Source: Sporosarcina quadrami (GTDB taxonomy: Bacteria > Bacillota > Bacilli > Bacillales_A > Planococcaceae). Taken from it: 64,000 nucleotides of DNA. Made by a program: the position numbers and the translations under genes. The stretch spans positions 1 to 64,000 of the forward strand of contig NZ_JACSQN010000009.1 in NCBI RefSeq assembly GCF_014836615.1, written 5' to 3'. Numbering within the stretch: the first letter of the stretch is position 1; each line of letters begins with the position of its first letter. The notes below the pieces were generated by a model that was not told where the DNA came from, ran no database searches, and saw only the letters and a program-made list of their open reading frames with translations. Below are positions 1-9,086 of this stretch, piece after piece.

Positions 1-2
1 GA

Positions 3-27
3 GTGTCAAAAAAAATATTTTTGACAC
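3..27. other. Inverted repeat upstream of thpR
   Basis: GTGTCAA at 3-9 and TTGACAC at 21-27 are perfect inverted arms around an A/T-only centre. It lies about 55 bases before the thpR start. It may be the end of an upstream terminator or an operator; the window edge prevents a decision. Confidence 0.35.
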
Positions 28-82
28 CCTTACAGCGGGTCAAACCGTTGATACATCAATATTTATAGAGGGAGGAAACTAA

Positions 83-631
83 ATGAGTTCGCATTATTTT
101 ATCGGTATCAAAGCACCGCCAACCATAAAAAATCAGGTGGTACATTACCGCGATACCCTACAACTAGACCGGCAGTATAAAGTTCTACCGGTTGATGAAG
201 ATTTGCATATTACTTTGTTTTTTATAGGAGCACTTACCGACCAACAACGTGACTTATTAAATAACCGACTTAATGCTCTTGCTATGAACATTCACCAGTT
301 CTCTTTATCGATTGATGGACTTTCCTATTTTGGTTCTCCAACAGGTCCTCGTGTCGTGTATCTTTCCGTTGAGCCATCTACAGAACTCGACTTCTTACAA
401 CAATCGATTGCACAATCTGTCAGTGATTTACTTTCAATAAAAGCTACCAATCCCTTTATACCGCATATTACGATTGCAAAGAAAAGGAAGACACTCGAGT
501 CATCAGTTATACCTATTGAGCAGTTTGAGAAAGTGCATTTTTCGGCAGAGCTATTTTCTCTATTTACGATTCATCCGGATGAAAGGCCTAAATATGAAGC
601 AACTTATAGCTATGTACTACAAATGAAATAG
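83..631 (+). CDS. thpR: RNA 2',3'-cyclic phosphodiesterase (2H family)
   Basis: A cytoplasmic 2H phosphoesterase of 182 residues, the usual length for the ThpR/LigT (2'-5' RNA ligase-like) family. It hydrolyses 2',3'-cyclic phosphate ends of RNA; ligase activity is a known in vitro side reaction of relatives. Both catalytic HxT motifs are visible: HITL near residue 47 (DLHITLFFIG) and HITI near residue 127 (PHITIAKK). A strong GGAGG stands 8 bases before the ATG. It is transcribed alone. A second, distantly related 2H protein (YjcG type) lies at 35035-35550. Family assignment is firm; the physiological RNA substrate is unknown. Confidence 0.9.
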   Translation: MSSHYFIGIKAPPTIKNQVVHYRDTLQLDRQYKVLPVDEDLHITLFFIGALTDQQRDLLNNRLNALAMNIHQFSLSIDGLSYFGSPTGPRVVYLSVEPSTELDFLQQSIAQSVSDLLSIKATNPFIPHITIAKKRKTLESSVIPIEQFEKVHFSAELFSLFTIHPDERPKYEATYSYVLQMK

Positions 632-712
632 CATCTTCTTTGATTCTACATTTGTATACAGGTATAATTATCTTGAATTCAAGATATCATCTCGAAGAAG
701 GGATTGATTACT

Positions 713-1681
713 ATGAACGTTAAAGGTATACATCATTTGACTGCAATGACAGGTAGTGCAGCGAATAATTTTTCATTTTACACAGAAGTTTTGGGGATGC
801 GTCTTGTGAAGAAAACGGTGAACCAAGATGATACGACGGCTTATCATTTATTTTACGGGGATGAAAAAGGGAATCCTGGAACGGAGTTGACGTTTTTTGA
901 TTTCCCGAATGCCGGACCAATGCGAAAAGGGGTTGGTAGCATTTCCAATACCTCTATGCGTGTCGCTTCTGACGCCGCACTCGATTATTGGTTAAAGCGT
1001 TTCGGTGATTTCGAGGTGAAACATGAAGGAATAACGACATTTGCCGGACGACATGTCATCTTCTTTGAAGATCCAGAAGGGCATCGATTAACACTTGTTT
1101 CTGATGAAAATGAAACCGGTGTACAAAGTGGAACGCCGTGGGATCGTAGCCCTGTTCCCGTTGAATTTGGGATTACTGGTCTAGGCCCTGTTATGTTGAC
1201 AGTGCGAAAACCCGACTCCACAATGGCAGTGCTGAGCGTTTTAGGTTTTACGGAAAAAGAGCGTATACCCGCAATTGAGGCTGGCCAAGAAGAGATTATT
1301 GTCATGCATGTTGGAGAGGGAGGAACTGGGGCTGAGGTTTTCATTGAACCCCGTACTGATCTGCCAATGGAAATCCAAGGAACTGGTGGAGTACATCACG
1401 TCGCTTTCCGGGTCACAGATGAAAAAGAGTTGCATGATTGAATTGACCGAATTAATCAAACACGTCTGCAAAACTCTGGATTCGTCGAGCGTTTCTATTT
1501 CCGCTCTCTCTATTTCCGTGATCCGAACGGTATTCTTTTCGAATTGGCTACGGATGGACCAGGATTTGCAACGGACGAACCGCTAGAAACGTTAGGTGAA
1601 TCGTTATCGTTGCCGCCTTTTCTAGAAAATAAGCGTGCAGAAATAGAAGCTTCTATTAAACCTCTGAATACTAGAAAATGA
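713..1681 (+). pseudogene. Ring-cleaving dioxygenase (VOC/glyoxalase, MhqA/MhqO type), interrupted by an in-frame TGA
   Basis: Encodes a two-domain vicinal-oxygen-chelate protein like the B. subtilis MhqA/MhqO hydroquinone dioxygenases. The first module starts GIHHLTAMTG and contains HVIFFEDPEGHRL; the second contains GGVHHVAFRV and continues past the stop with [18 protein letters not shown]. The reading frame is open from 713 to 1681 except for one TGA at 1439-1441, after LHD, where relatives usually carry a Trp or similar residue before RI. No frameshift is needed, so this is a single-codon nonsense change (TGG to TGA is the simplest) about 80 codons before the natural end. The missing part carries a metal ligand Glu ([11 protein letters not shown]), so the short product should be inactive. 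The ATG at 713 fits the AGAAGGG Shine-Dalgarno better than the TTG at 704. A sequencing error remains possible. Confidence 0.8.
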
Positions 1682-1763
1682 AAAAGTCAGGTAATGTTGA
1701 ATTTACCCGACTTCGACTATAGACAATTTTTCGTTGTGAATTATTGCAGTATTATGTTACATG

Positions 1764-1806
1764 AAGCTGACCTCGCCTTCCTAGGTGGGCTGTCAGCTTT
1801 TTTATT
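1764..1806 (+). terminator. Rho-independent terminator after the dioxygenase gene
   Basis: AAGCTGAC and GTCAGCTT arms, extended by an imperfect CTCGCC/GGTGGG helix, are followed by TTTTTTATTT on the plus strand. It ends the dioxygenase transcript. A weaker AAGTCaGGTAA / TTACCcGACTT hairpin just after the stop (1683-1712) lacks a clear T tract. Confidence 0.8.
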
Positions 1807-1813
1807 TAGACTT

Positions 1814-2161
1814 TCAAATACTTTCATTTACTGTAGACATTAACACTTCATTTCTAACTTCAAGAATGTACTCCTTATAAACATGTTCCCTACCACCATT
1901 TTTTTCGTACCAATCTATAATTCTTTGAACGTGCGCGTTGTCACCTTTTACATTCGTTTCTATATCTACGTAATCTTCATAACTGTCATATTCCCAAATA
2001 GCAAAAATCTCAAAGGTATCATCTTGATTATCCTTCATCCACCGTCCTATTAAACGAGCTCCGTGCTTTAATTGATTCGGTAAATTGGTATTATTGAAGT
2101 GTGCATTGAATTGCTCAACAAATTCGCTTTTAACAGTGTAATATTTTCTTCTATAGAACAT
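1814..2161 (-). CDS. NIPSNAP family protein
   Basis: A small cytoplasmic ferredoxin-fold protein of 115 residues. The pattern FYRRKYYTVK near the start, then LKHGARLIGRWM and EIFAIWEYDSYEDY, is typical of bacterial NIPSNAP/dimeric alpha-beta barrel proteins. Their biochemical role is generally unknown. The start is the ATG at 2161, eight bases after GGAGGTGG; a GTG three codons upstream overlaps that Shine-Dalgarno and is unlikely. The gene lies 48 bases downstream of the deoR-like gene on the same strand and could be co-transcribed with it. No catalytic residues can be assigned. Confidence 0.75.
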   Translation of the reverse strand: MFYRRKYYTVKSEFVEQFNAHFNNTNLPNQLKHGARLIGRWMKDNQDDTFEIFAIWEYDSYEDYVDIETNVKGDNAHVQRIIDWYEKNGGREHVYKEYILEVRNEVLMSTVNESI

Positions 2162-2209
2162 TGTTTCCACCTCCAGTTATGAGCTAGCATATATTCACTA
2201 TCACTTTTC

Positions 2210-2971
2210 TTATTTTGCTATCAATACTTCCATCCCACGAGCCATAATTAAGTCTATCTCATCCTGGGGGGTCTCCTCGTCAGTAATGACAACGTCCAGT
2301 TTTTCTAGAGGATACATTCTACTGAACATATCTATACCAAACTTCGTATGTTCAATGAGGCTAACAATTTTTCTTGAATTATCAAAAATGGTCTTATGGA
2401 AGACAGCCACTTCAGGTGTCGCAGTGCTTAACCCTTTTTCCGATAATCCACCAGCCGCAGCAAAACACAAATCAGTCGTGAATTGTCGTGCTAACTCAGT
2501 GGCAATCGCGTCTGTCATATTACCAGAACTCTTCACATGGCCACCAATGAGATACGTTTGGATATTTTTCATCTCTCGCAAATGATAAGCGACTTCGACT
2601 GAATTTGTAACGACTGTAAAATCAAAGTCATTTGGTAAATACTTCAACATGACATAATGTATTGCCGCACCACCGATAAAAACCGTTTGCTCTTTCTGAA
2701 TATACGTACATGCTGTTTTTGCGATTGCATTTTGATAAGTATTTCCATTTCCATATCGTAAAGAAGGTGGTTGTGGCATTGTTCTGGAATTTCCTATTGG
2801 TATGGCACCACCATGTGTTCTTTTCAATAACCCCTGGTCCTCCATGATTGATAAATCCCGTCGAATGGAGTCAATGGACAAGCCAAATTCCTCAGCTACG
2901 TCTTTTGCCAAGATACGCCCATTTATTTCAAGCATGTCTAGGATTTTATCTCTTCGTTCTTCTGTAAACAA
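2210..2971 (-). CDS. DeoR/GlpR family transcriptional regulator
   Basis: A 253-residue repressor of the usual length. The N-terminal DeoR helix-turn-helix occupies about residues 1-57 (ERRDKILDMLEINGRI, EEFGLSIDSIRRDLSIME, LLKRTHGGA). The C-terminal DeoRC sugar-phosphate sensing domain shows IGGHVKSSGNMTD, FAAAGGLSEKGLST and VSLIEHTKFG. Such proteins usually repress adjacent sugar-phosphate catabolic genes, but no kinase, aldolase or PTS gene is adjacent here, so its target is unclear; the NIPSNAP gene downstream is the only co-directional neighbour. Translation starts at TTG 2971, eight bases after GGGGG. Confidence 0.9.
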   Translation of the reverse strand: MFTEERRDKILDMLEINGRILAKDVAEEFGLSIDSIRRDLSIMEDQGLLKRTHGGAIPIGNSRTMPQPPSLRYGNGNTYQNAIAKTACTYIQKEQTVFIGGAAIHYVMLKYLPNDFDFTVVTNSVEVAYHLREMKNIQTYLIGGHVKSSGNMTDAIATELARQFTTDLCFAAAGGLSEKGLSTATPEVAVFHKTIFDNSRKIVSLIEHTKFGIDMFSRMYPLEKLDVVITDEETPQDEIDLIMARGMEVLIAK

Positions 2972-3118
2972 TTTTAATTCCCCCTTTGATATACTTCAGC
3001 TTTCTGCATGTTTCTTCATGTTTAATCCTCTTACATTGCAATACATTCCGATTATTGCACGTTTATTCATGTTAATCAACTTTATTCTTCATTTTCATTC
3101 AAGTTTATGCCGTTTTAA

Positions 3119-3152
3119 ATAAAATAAAAACCTCTACTACAGTAGAAGTTTA
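3119..3152 (-). terminator. Terminator of the TSUP gene
   Basis: On the minus strand AACTTCTACTG pairs with the TAGTAGAGGTT arm and is followed by TTTTATTTTATTT. It lies immediately after the stop of the 3163-3897 gene and isolates it from the downstream regulator gene. Confidence 0.85.
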
Positions 3153-3162
3153 CACTTTGCCA

Positions 3163-3897
3163 TTAATTGGCGTTTTCAATTATGATTTGAATAATCAATG
3201 CAACAGTTACAATTCGTAATAATGGCTTCACAAACTTTGGATTCAACTTCTCTGCAAAGCGGACACCCATTTGAGCTCCTGTAATTGAGCCTAACATTAA
3301 CATAATCGTCAATGGCCATATTATTTTACCAGCAGCAATATAGGTGAGTGCTGCTCCAAAACAACTTGAAAACGTAGCAAGTCGGACATAACCGACTGCA
3401 CGTATATAGGCAATTTCCATGTAACCGAACAAGTAAAACATTAAAGTTCCCTGCCCTGGGCCGAAAAGTCCATCGTATATTCCGATTCCATACAGGCCAA
3501 GTATACTCACTTTATTGATTTTCAATCTTTCTTCACCCGCAAAGTTTCCCTTACCAATAAAAGAAGTAATGAAGGCAAAACTTAATAGGACAATCGCCAT
3601 AATATACAAATGTTCTTCAGAAAGCTTTGTCGCTATGAAACCGCCCGTCACACCACCTACCAAACTTACAGGTATGATCCAAAATGATTCTCTAAACGAG
3701 ATCTTTTTCTGTTTCATTAAAATGAAAAAACTAGAAAAGGAACTTACTGTATTTGATACTTTGTTTGCCCCAATTGCTGAATGGATCGGGATACCAAGTA
3801 AAAGCATTGCAGGCAAACTGATAAGCCCGCCACCACCAGCCAGAGTACCAATTGTTGTAGCAATTGCCCCAATGAAAAAGAGTGAGAGATATTCCAA
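3163..3897 (-). CDS. TSUP (TauE/SafE) family anion or organosulfur exporter
   Basis: A polytopic membrane protein of about 244 residues with seven to eight hydrophobic segments. The TSUP signature TLAGGGGLISLPAMLLLGIP stands near residue 20 and its repeat, GIYDGLFGPGQGT, near residue 140. Family members move sulfite, sulfonates or other small anions across the membrane; substrate cannot be read from sequence. AGGGG is nine bases before TTG 3897; the GTG at 3906 directly abuts it and is a poor start. The gene is monocistronic with its own terminator. Confidence 0.85.
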   Translation of the reverse strand: MEYLSLFFIGAIATTIGTLAGGGGLISLPAMLLLGIPIHSAIGANKVSNTVSSFSSFFILMKQKKISFRESFWIIPVSLVGGVTGGFIATKLSEEHLYIMAIVLLSFAFITSFIGKGNFAGEERLKINKVSILGLYGIGIYDGLFGPGQGTLMFYLFGYMEIAYIRAVGYVRLATFSSCFGAALTYIAAGKIIWPLTIMLMLGSITGAQMGVRFAEKLNPKFVKPLLRIVTVALIIQIIIENAN

Positions 3898-4052
3898 TAC
3901 GACCACCCCCTGTTAATAACTTCATTATACTCTCTAACTGAATATTAGAAAATTCGATAGTTATTATGAAAGTGTATAAGTATTGGTTATATCTAAAGAA
4001 AAGCCTACATGAAGTGTTCAATTTACAGTATTTTAAGGTATTGCGCAGAAAT

Positions 4053-4152
4053 TCAATAAGCCTTGATCATTTCATACTGATCAGAACAAGCATTGTAGCT
4101 TTCCGCAGTACAAGGAATGATTAACAAGCGCTCAGTTTTGATTTTAAAATTA
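4053..4152 (-). pseudogene. Remnant of a GNAT acetyltransferase N terminus
   Basis: Within the 300-base gap between the TSUP and serine hydrolase genes, the minus strand reads FKIKTERLLIIPCT and then AESYNACSDQYEMIKAY before a TGA at 4053-4055. The opening is the characteristic first beta strand of RimJ/RimL-like acetyltransferases (xTERLxIxPCT). A purine-rich GGGGG precedes it, but no start codon and no remainder of the domain are present. It looks like a decayed gene start left after deletion. The rest of 3898-4207 holds nothing I can identify. Confidence 0.4.
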
Positions 4153-4207
4153 TGCCCCCAAAAAATATATTGCTGCTTTTCCACTTGAATTTTTCTATGC
4201 TGTTCAT

Positions 4208-5254
4208 TTATGATTTCAATGAAACAGCAAGACGCATGACCAATCGTATGGGAAGTGCTGGATTTGATATTTGATTTACATCTCCAACAAAAAATAAATC
4301 CTTTGATGGTAAATAAAATGCAAAAGAACCTGTTGATCCAGAATGACCAACTAACTCACCTTTTCCCATGAATAGGGTTGCAAAACCATTTAGAGGAATA
4401 CTCATTAAACCAGCACCGTAGTGAATCGGAAACATGGAAACTTGCAATCTATTAATGAATTCCAGTTCATGAAACACCTTTTCATCAAATAACCTTCCTG
4501 TAAAGAAAGCTTTGATAAATATCATTAAATCACGAGCCGTAGAAATACCACCGCCACTTGCACGACTGCTTTTAATGAATTCAGGTCGATAAAGAACGTT
4601 ATTTTTATAATAAAAAGTCGGAACAAAGTCGCAATCGTTTTTCAGAAGATATGTACTTTTAAGCTCTAAGGGGTCGAAAATAAATTGCTGATACACCTCT
4701 TCTAAGGTTGAATTAGTAACTGTTTCAATTATTTTTCCAAGCATATCAAAGTTAACATCTGCATAATGAGCCCTTTTTTTCATATTAGGCGCAAAGTGTG
4801 GTTTCAGCTGTTTAGTCAATGTTATCATTTCATCGAAATTAAATTGCATATCTTTATGGATTGCACGTTTTTTTGCATTATTACTTCCTTCTTCAAAGAC
4901 ATCCGGCAATCCACTTGTTTGAAATAATAAATTAGAAAGAGTAAGCCTCATAGAATATTCTTTCCCTTTGTAAATATGAAGTTTACTCAAGGTATCGTCT
5001 TTAAAGTATTTTGTTACTTCATCTTCTAATGACAGTTTCCCCTGCTCTTTCAAAATTAAAATACAGGTAGTTGTAAACAGCTTTGTGATGCTTGCCATAA
5101 GGAATGGTGTATCTACATCTTTCCCCCCGTACCCCTTACTGCAAGAAAAATCTCCATCGGCGTTTTCTACAAATAGAACGGCCTCATGTATCCTTTTATT
5201 TTTGGTGATCTGTTCGAATACCTTGTCGATTTTTTGTTGGTTAATTCTACACAA
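4208..5254 (-). CDS. Serine hydrolase, beta-lactamase/D-alanyl-D-alanine carboxypeptidase fold
   Basis: A class C-like (PF00144) serine hydrolase of 348 residues. The nucleophile motif SITK is at residues 55-58, a YADVN box replaces the usual YxN near residue 165, and GHSGSTG near residue 308 is the third (HxG) motif. No signal peptide is visible, so it is probably cytoplasmic; family members are esterases, peptidases or carboxypeptidases rather than true resistance enzymes. The start is uncertain: AGGGG abuts TTG 5254, and an ATT (Ile4) sits at ideal spacing. It stands alone between a gene remnant and an acetyltransferase. Confidence 0.8.
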   Translation of the reverse strand: MCRINQQKIDKVFEQITKNKRIHEAVLFVENADGDFSCSKGYGGKDVDTPFLMASITKLFTTTCILILKEQGKLSLEDEVTKYFKDDTLSKLHIYKGKEYSMRLTLSNLLFQTSGLPDVFEEGSNNAKKRAIHKDMQFNFDEMITLTKQLKPHFAPNMKKRAHYADVNFDMLGKIIETVTNSTLEEVYQQFIFDPLELKSTYLLKNDCDFVPTFYYKNNVLYRPEFIKSSRASGGGISTARDLMIFIKAFFTGRLFDEKVFHELEFINRLQVSMFPIHYGAGLMSIPLNGFATLFMGKGELVGHSGSTGSFAFYLPSKDLFFVGDVNQISNPALPIRLVMRLAVSLKS

Positions 5255-5361
5255 CCCCTGCCTATAGTATTTTTAATTAGGAGCCTTTAAAATGCGTATT
5301 ATTTAACTAATCCATTTGTATGCAGTGTCTTCAAGTCTAATTACCCGTTGGCGCCAGAATA

Positions 5362-5916
5362 TTATATTGTTTCTGAGTACCATTTTAAAAATGGTTCTTT
5401 TTCTATCACGTTCAAAATACATGGTGTTTTTACTTGTGATTCTATTTTTTGATGTTCTATCGGAAATTCATCTTGTACACCGATTTTAACAAATGGTAGT
5501 TTCTCCTGTGCCTTTTGAGATCGAATATTTGAGAGTTTTGCTCCCGCAAACACATATTCCAATTGCAATGTCGTAAATGCAAAATACAAGATTTTCTTTT
5601 TTGCTAACAGATTATACCCTTTGCCCCAATATTGATGACCTATCCATGTTCCTATATGAGCTGTTTTGTTTTTCGGGTTAAACTCCTTTAGAGTTATTAC
5701 ACCAATTAATTCTTCATTTTCATTGAGTATAACTCTTGAATATTGATTCTCTACTCTTTCTTGTTCAAGAACGAACCTAATAAAATCATTTGTTCCTTCA
5801 AGAGATGCTTGGTCTGTAGTTAATCCTAATGCATCTTTTACCTGTGATGCAGATGAGAGTGTTGACATTGCCTTTGCATATTTTAGATCGTGTGGGGCTA
5901 AAAAAACTTTCGCCAT
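5362..5916 (-). CDS. GNAT family N-acetyltransferase (RimJ/RimL-like)
   Basis: A 184-residue acetyl-CoA-dependent acetyltransferase. The core reads LIGVITLKEFNPKNKTAHIG, then WIGHQYWGKGYNLLAKKKIL, where the QYWGKGYN segment is the acetyl-CoA pyrophosphate loop (motif A), then AGAKLSNIRSQKAQEKLPF, the usual N-x-x-S-x-x-x-x-x-K element. The acceptor is unknown. GGAGGAG lies six bases before ATG 5916; the frame is open further upstream but without a ribosome site. It is divergent from cynS. Confidence 0.85.
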   Translation of the reverse strand: MAKVFLAPHDLKYAKAMSTLSSASQVKDALGLTTDQASLEGTNDFIRFVLEQERVENQYSRVILNENEELIGVITLKEFNPKNKTAHIGTWIGHQYWGKGYNLLAKKKILYFAFTTLQLEYVFAGAKLSNIRSQKAQEKLPFVKIGVQDEFPIEHQKIESQVKTPCILNVIEKEPFLKWYSETI

Positions 5917-6136
5917 TTTATCTCCTCCAAAACAGGATTTTAGTTTCAACGCACAACCTGGATTGCTTAACTTAGCAATTAACATATTACGTAAATTGTA
6001 TCAAACTTCATCACAAATCGTCAGAATTATTTTGAAATAACAAAGTCTAGTTGTCTCAGAAGATTCATATTTGCACATTTCACGCATTTTGAATAATGGT
6101 ATACTATTTGTAACATTACTCAAGGAGAGGATTACT

Positions 6137-6598
6137 TTGGCTAAGCAGGATAAATATACGAGAGAATTGGCTACTGAAGAAATTTTATTAGCAAAAAGGG
6201 ATAAGGGGCTCACTTTTGACGAGATTGCAGAAGCGATTGGCCGTCATCCTGTGTGGGTGGCTTCAGCAATTATGGGTCAGGCAACGATGAATGCTGAAGA
6301 GGTTTATGCATTGGTTAAACTGTTGGACTTGAATCCATCGATTACTACAGTATTGCAAGACTTTCCGATGAAGGGTTCATTGGAAGATCGTATTCCTGTC
6401 GACCCGCTGTTATATCGCTTCCATGAAATTTTGCAAGTGTATGGGACAACGATGAAGGCTGTTATTCAAGAAAAGTTCGGTGACGGTATTATGAGTGCCA
6501 TCGACTTCACGATGGATATTGATAAAGAGGAAGACCCAGCTGGAGATCGAGTAGTTGTGACGATGAATGGAAAGTTTTTACCTTATAAAAAATGGTAG
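6137..6598 (+). CDS. cynS: Cyanate hydratase (cyanase)
   Basis: Catalyses bicarbonate-dependent breakdown of cyanate to ammonia and CO2 (via carbamate). The 153-residue protein is full length. Residues 1-80 form the POU-like helical domain (GLTFDEIAEAIGRHPVWVAS); the C-terminal half carries the catalytic set Arg94, Glu97 (LYRFHE) and Ser120 (GDGIMSAIDF), matching E. coli Arg96, Glu99 and Ser122. The start is TTG 6137, eight bases after AAGGAGAGG, which gives the family N terminus; no ATG fits. No carbonic anhydrase or cyanate transporter is adjacent. Cyanate forms spontaneously from urea, so detoxification in a urea-rich habitat is a plausible role. Confidence 0.92.
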   Translation: MAKQDKYTRELATEEILLAKRDKGLTFDEIAEAIGRHPVWVASAIMGQATMNAEEVYALVKLLDLNPSITTVLQDFPMKGSLEDRIPVDPLLYRFHEILQVYGTTMKAVIQEKFGDGIMSAIDFTMDIDKEEDPAGDRVVVTMNGKFLPYKKW

Positions 6599-6606
6599 AA
6601 TAGCTG

Positions 6607-6650
6607 AATGACCAAATCGCATAAATTACATGTGATTTGGCCATTTTTCA
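6607..6650 (+). terminator. Terminator of cynS
   Basis: CCAAATCgCAT and ATGtGATTTGG arms around AAATTAC, followed by CCATTTTTC. It separates cynS from the convergent chemoreceptor gene. Confidence 0.8.
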
Positions 6651-6654
6651 AGAT

Positions 6655-8343
6655 TCATACTGTGAATTTCCCAACTTCATTCTGAAGCTTTTCAGCAAGC
6701 AAAGCTAATCTTTGTGCATTTGAGGAAATTTCTTCATTTACAGAAAGTTGTTCTTCAGTAGCCGCACTCACAGAATTCGCTTCTTCTGAGGTTTGCAATG
6801 CAAGGTGTTCCACTCTTTTTGACCCTCTAAAAACTTCATCCGTCTTCACAAGCACATGTTCAATCGTACTCCTCACAGTGGACAGTTTAACACTCATCTC
6901 AACTGTTGCAATTTCAATTCCCTGAAACACTTTCTCCGTCTTTTTTGACACCGATTGCCCTTTTGTAATTTGGCTAGATCCTTCTTCAACACTACTTACC
7001 GCATCTTCAACTTTGTGAACCATCACATCAATCATCTTGCCTATTTCTCCTGCAGACCGTTTTGATTGTTCTGCTAGATGACGCACTTCCTCAGCAACAA
7101 CTGCAAAACCTTTGCCATGAGCACCCGCCCTCGCAGCTTCTATAGCAGCATTCAATGCAAGCAAATTTGTCTGATCAGCAATACCTGTAATCAGTGTTGT
7201 TACTTGTCTAATTTGTTCCGAATACATTGCCATTTCCCTTATTGTGAGAGAAGATCGCGAAATGCTAGTGCTAATTTCCTCCATTTGTTCTGTGAAATCT
7301 TTCATTCGGCTCTTTCCTGTCGACACGAGTTGAGAAACCGATTCGGAAGCCTGTAGCATTTGAATATTCTCTTCCATCATTTGAGCCATCTCTTGCAACG
7401 TCTCTTCTATGTAGCAATTTGATTCAATCACTGTCGATACTTGGGAATTGCTAGCGACCATATTCCTCTCCGTAATTTCGGAAACAGTTTCAGAAGCAGC
7501 AAGACTTTCTTCCGAACTAGCAGATAAGTTTTCTGCTTGTTCCGCAAGCTGAGTGGCTGAGGTTCTTACAATCGATAAAATTCCTTTTAAGTCTTTCATC
7601 ATTTCATTGAAAGCACTTGCCATTTCCCCAATTTCGTCTTTATTTTGAATGTCTACAGGTTCAATTGTAAAATTCCCTGTCGCAATCTGTTTCAATGCTT
7701 CCGTCATCTTCTCCACTGGCCGAGCGATACTTATGCTGATTCTTTGAGCAACAAGAATACTTGCAATGAAAGCGATAATTATCAGGCTAGCAATAACAAT
7801 TCTGATCCAGTTTAAAACTGCTAACAAAGACTGCTCCGTCTTCACTTGTTGGCTATTTTGATGTTCAATCAATTGTTCAAGTGTTACTGTAATGGCATCC
7901 TGATAATAGTTACTTTCCTTCGCTAAAGCCATTGCACTTTCAATATTTCCTTCGTTAACATCTCTGATAATCAGTTCGCTAATTTGCTCGTAACTTTTTG
8001 AGGTTTCTATTACTTCCTTCAATAATTCGCGTGCAGATGGGGTTCGGACGATTTTGTCCAGTTCTTTTAGCTTCAAGTTAATCGACTTCATATTTTCTTC
8101 CCGTTGCTCCACATGTGACGTATCCTGATAGATTATATATCCCCGAATATTCTTTGCTTCTTCGTTTTGTTCGGATAGAATTTGTTCAAACAAGAGAACT
8201 TTTTTTATTTTATCATCAATTAAAAAGCGGTATTCATTATTCAATTTTGAAAGTGCCAATATCCCCGACATACCAACAACTAGTAAAATAGTTAATATTA
8301 ATAGAAATCCAAACCAAACTTTTCTTCTCACGGTCAACCTCAT
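6655..8343 (-). CDS. Methyl-accepting chemotaxis protein
   Basis: A 562-residue transmembrane chemoreceptor. TM1 is at about 12-32, then a roughly 140-residue four-helix-bundle type extracellular sensor (CHASE3/4HB-like, ending near [10 protein letters not shown]), TM2 at about 175-198, a HAMP domain ([18 protein letters not shown] onward) and a long cytoplasmic coiled coil. The signalling tip, which binds CheA/CheW, is intact: [18 protein letters not shown], then [19 protein letters not shown]. The end, EVGKFTV, and total length match the receptor at 17837-19525, so the two are paralogues. The ligand is unknown. GGAGG precedes the ATG. No che or flagellar genes are in the window. Confidence 0.93.
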   Translation of the reverse strand: MRLTVRRKVWFGFLLILTILLVVGMSGILALSKLNNEYRFLIDDKIKKVLLFEQILSEQNEEAKNIRGYIIYQDTSHVEQREENMKSINLKLKELDKIVRTPSARELLKEVIETSKSYEQISELIIRDVNEGNIESAMALAKESNYYQDAITVTLEQLIEHQNSQQVKTEQSLLAVLNWIRIVIASLIIIAFIASILVAQRISISIARPVEKMTEALKQIATGNFTIEPVDIQNKDEIGEMASAFNEMMKDLKGILSIVRTSATQLAEQAENLSASSEESLAASETVSEITERNMVASNSQVSTVIESNCYIEETLQEMAQMMEENIQMLQASESVSQLVSTGKSRMKDFTEQMEEISTSISRSSLTIREMAMYSEQIRQVTTLITGIADQTNLLALNAAIEAARAGAHGKGFAVVAEEVRHLAEQSKRSAGEIGKMIDVMVHKVEDAVSSVEEGSSQITKGQSVSKKTEKVFQGIEIATVEMSVKLSTVRSTIEHVLVKTDEVFRGSKRVEHLALQTSEEANSVSAATEEQLSVNEEISSNAQRLALLAEKLQNEVGKFTV

Positions 8344-8459
8344 ACCTTTTGGCCTCCACTAATCATAGTCAATTTCGATTATAGACTATAGTGATAAAGT
8401 ATGATGTTAAGCTTTTGTAAAGAACGATTCCAGGTGGTTCATTTAAATCTTTCTAAAGA

Positions 8460-8897
8460 TTACATGGGTCTGATTATTCCAGTTTGTATATTGGCTTTTA
8501 TATAACTCTTCGGCGGTACCGGCGAATCAGCAAGTCTTCGTAACATTAAAAGTTGTCCAACATGCGTCATAGCATCCGCAAGCGGTCCTTGCAACAACAG
8601 TTCAGGCGATTTTTTCATAGATACATTTTCAGCAAAAGCCTGATCCAATTTCTCTACACTATTATAAAATCGATCGACTTCTCGCTCCCACTCTTGTACG
8701 CCTTTACCTGCTTCGACGTTTGCAAACCAAGAATATCCAAGAGTTAGTACATCAGAAATATGAGATAATAACTCAACCGGTGTTTTAACACCCTTTCCAA
8801 CTTGGAAATCAGGATAATGCAAAGGAACATCTTTGATTGCTATAGTTGCTCGATAAGATAACGTTGCTAGATAATGCCGAAAGAATCTTTCTTCCAT
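8460..8897 (-). CDS. DinB-like (DinB/YfiT superfamily) protein
   Basis: A 145-residue four-helix-bundle protein of the DinB superfamily. Two metal-ligand histidines typical of the fold are visible, in ELLSHISDVL (near residue 45) and AMTHVGQLLMLRR (near residue 113), along with the helix FYNSVEKLDQAF. Many members are thiol-dependent transferases or hydrolases, others are uncharacterised. The C terminus stops soon after the fourth helix (NIQTGIIRPM), whereas relatives usually continue with another 15-20 residues, so slight truncation is possible. AGGAGTG lies ahead of the ATG. No partner gene is obvious. Confidence 0.7.
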   Translation of the reverse strand: MEERFFRHYLATLSYRATIAIKDVPLHYPDFQVGKGVKTPVELLSHISDVLTLGYSWFANVEAGKGVQEWEREVDRFYNSVEKLDQAFAENVSMKKSPELLLQGPLADAMTHVGQLLMLRRLADSPVPPKSYIKANIQTGIIRPM

Positions 8898-9086
8898 ATT
8901 AATACACTCCTGAGCTTGTTATTTTTAGATCATTTACCATAATACATTACACCTGAGTGTTAATTGAGAGATTAATATTAACTAATTGGATTACGAATGT
9001 TAAACAAACTAGTTAACATTGAAACACTGACTTTATTTGTGAATTGCCCCCGTTAACGGAAAATGCACCTTCGATAAAAAAGATTT

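Noticed and set aside
704..1441. Frameshift as the cause of the broken dioxygenase
   Set aside because: The downstream homologous sequence is in the same frame after the TGA, so it is a nonsense codon, not a frameshift.
3731..4021. Frame rich in Trp/Gly at the TSUP gene start
   Set aside because: It is an out-of-frame shadow of the TSUP N terminus and contains no independent start signal.
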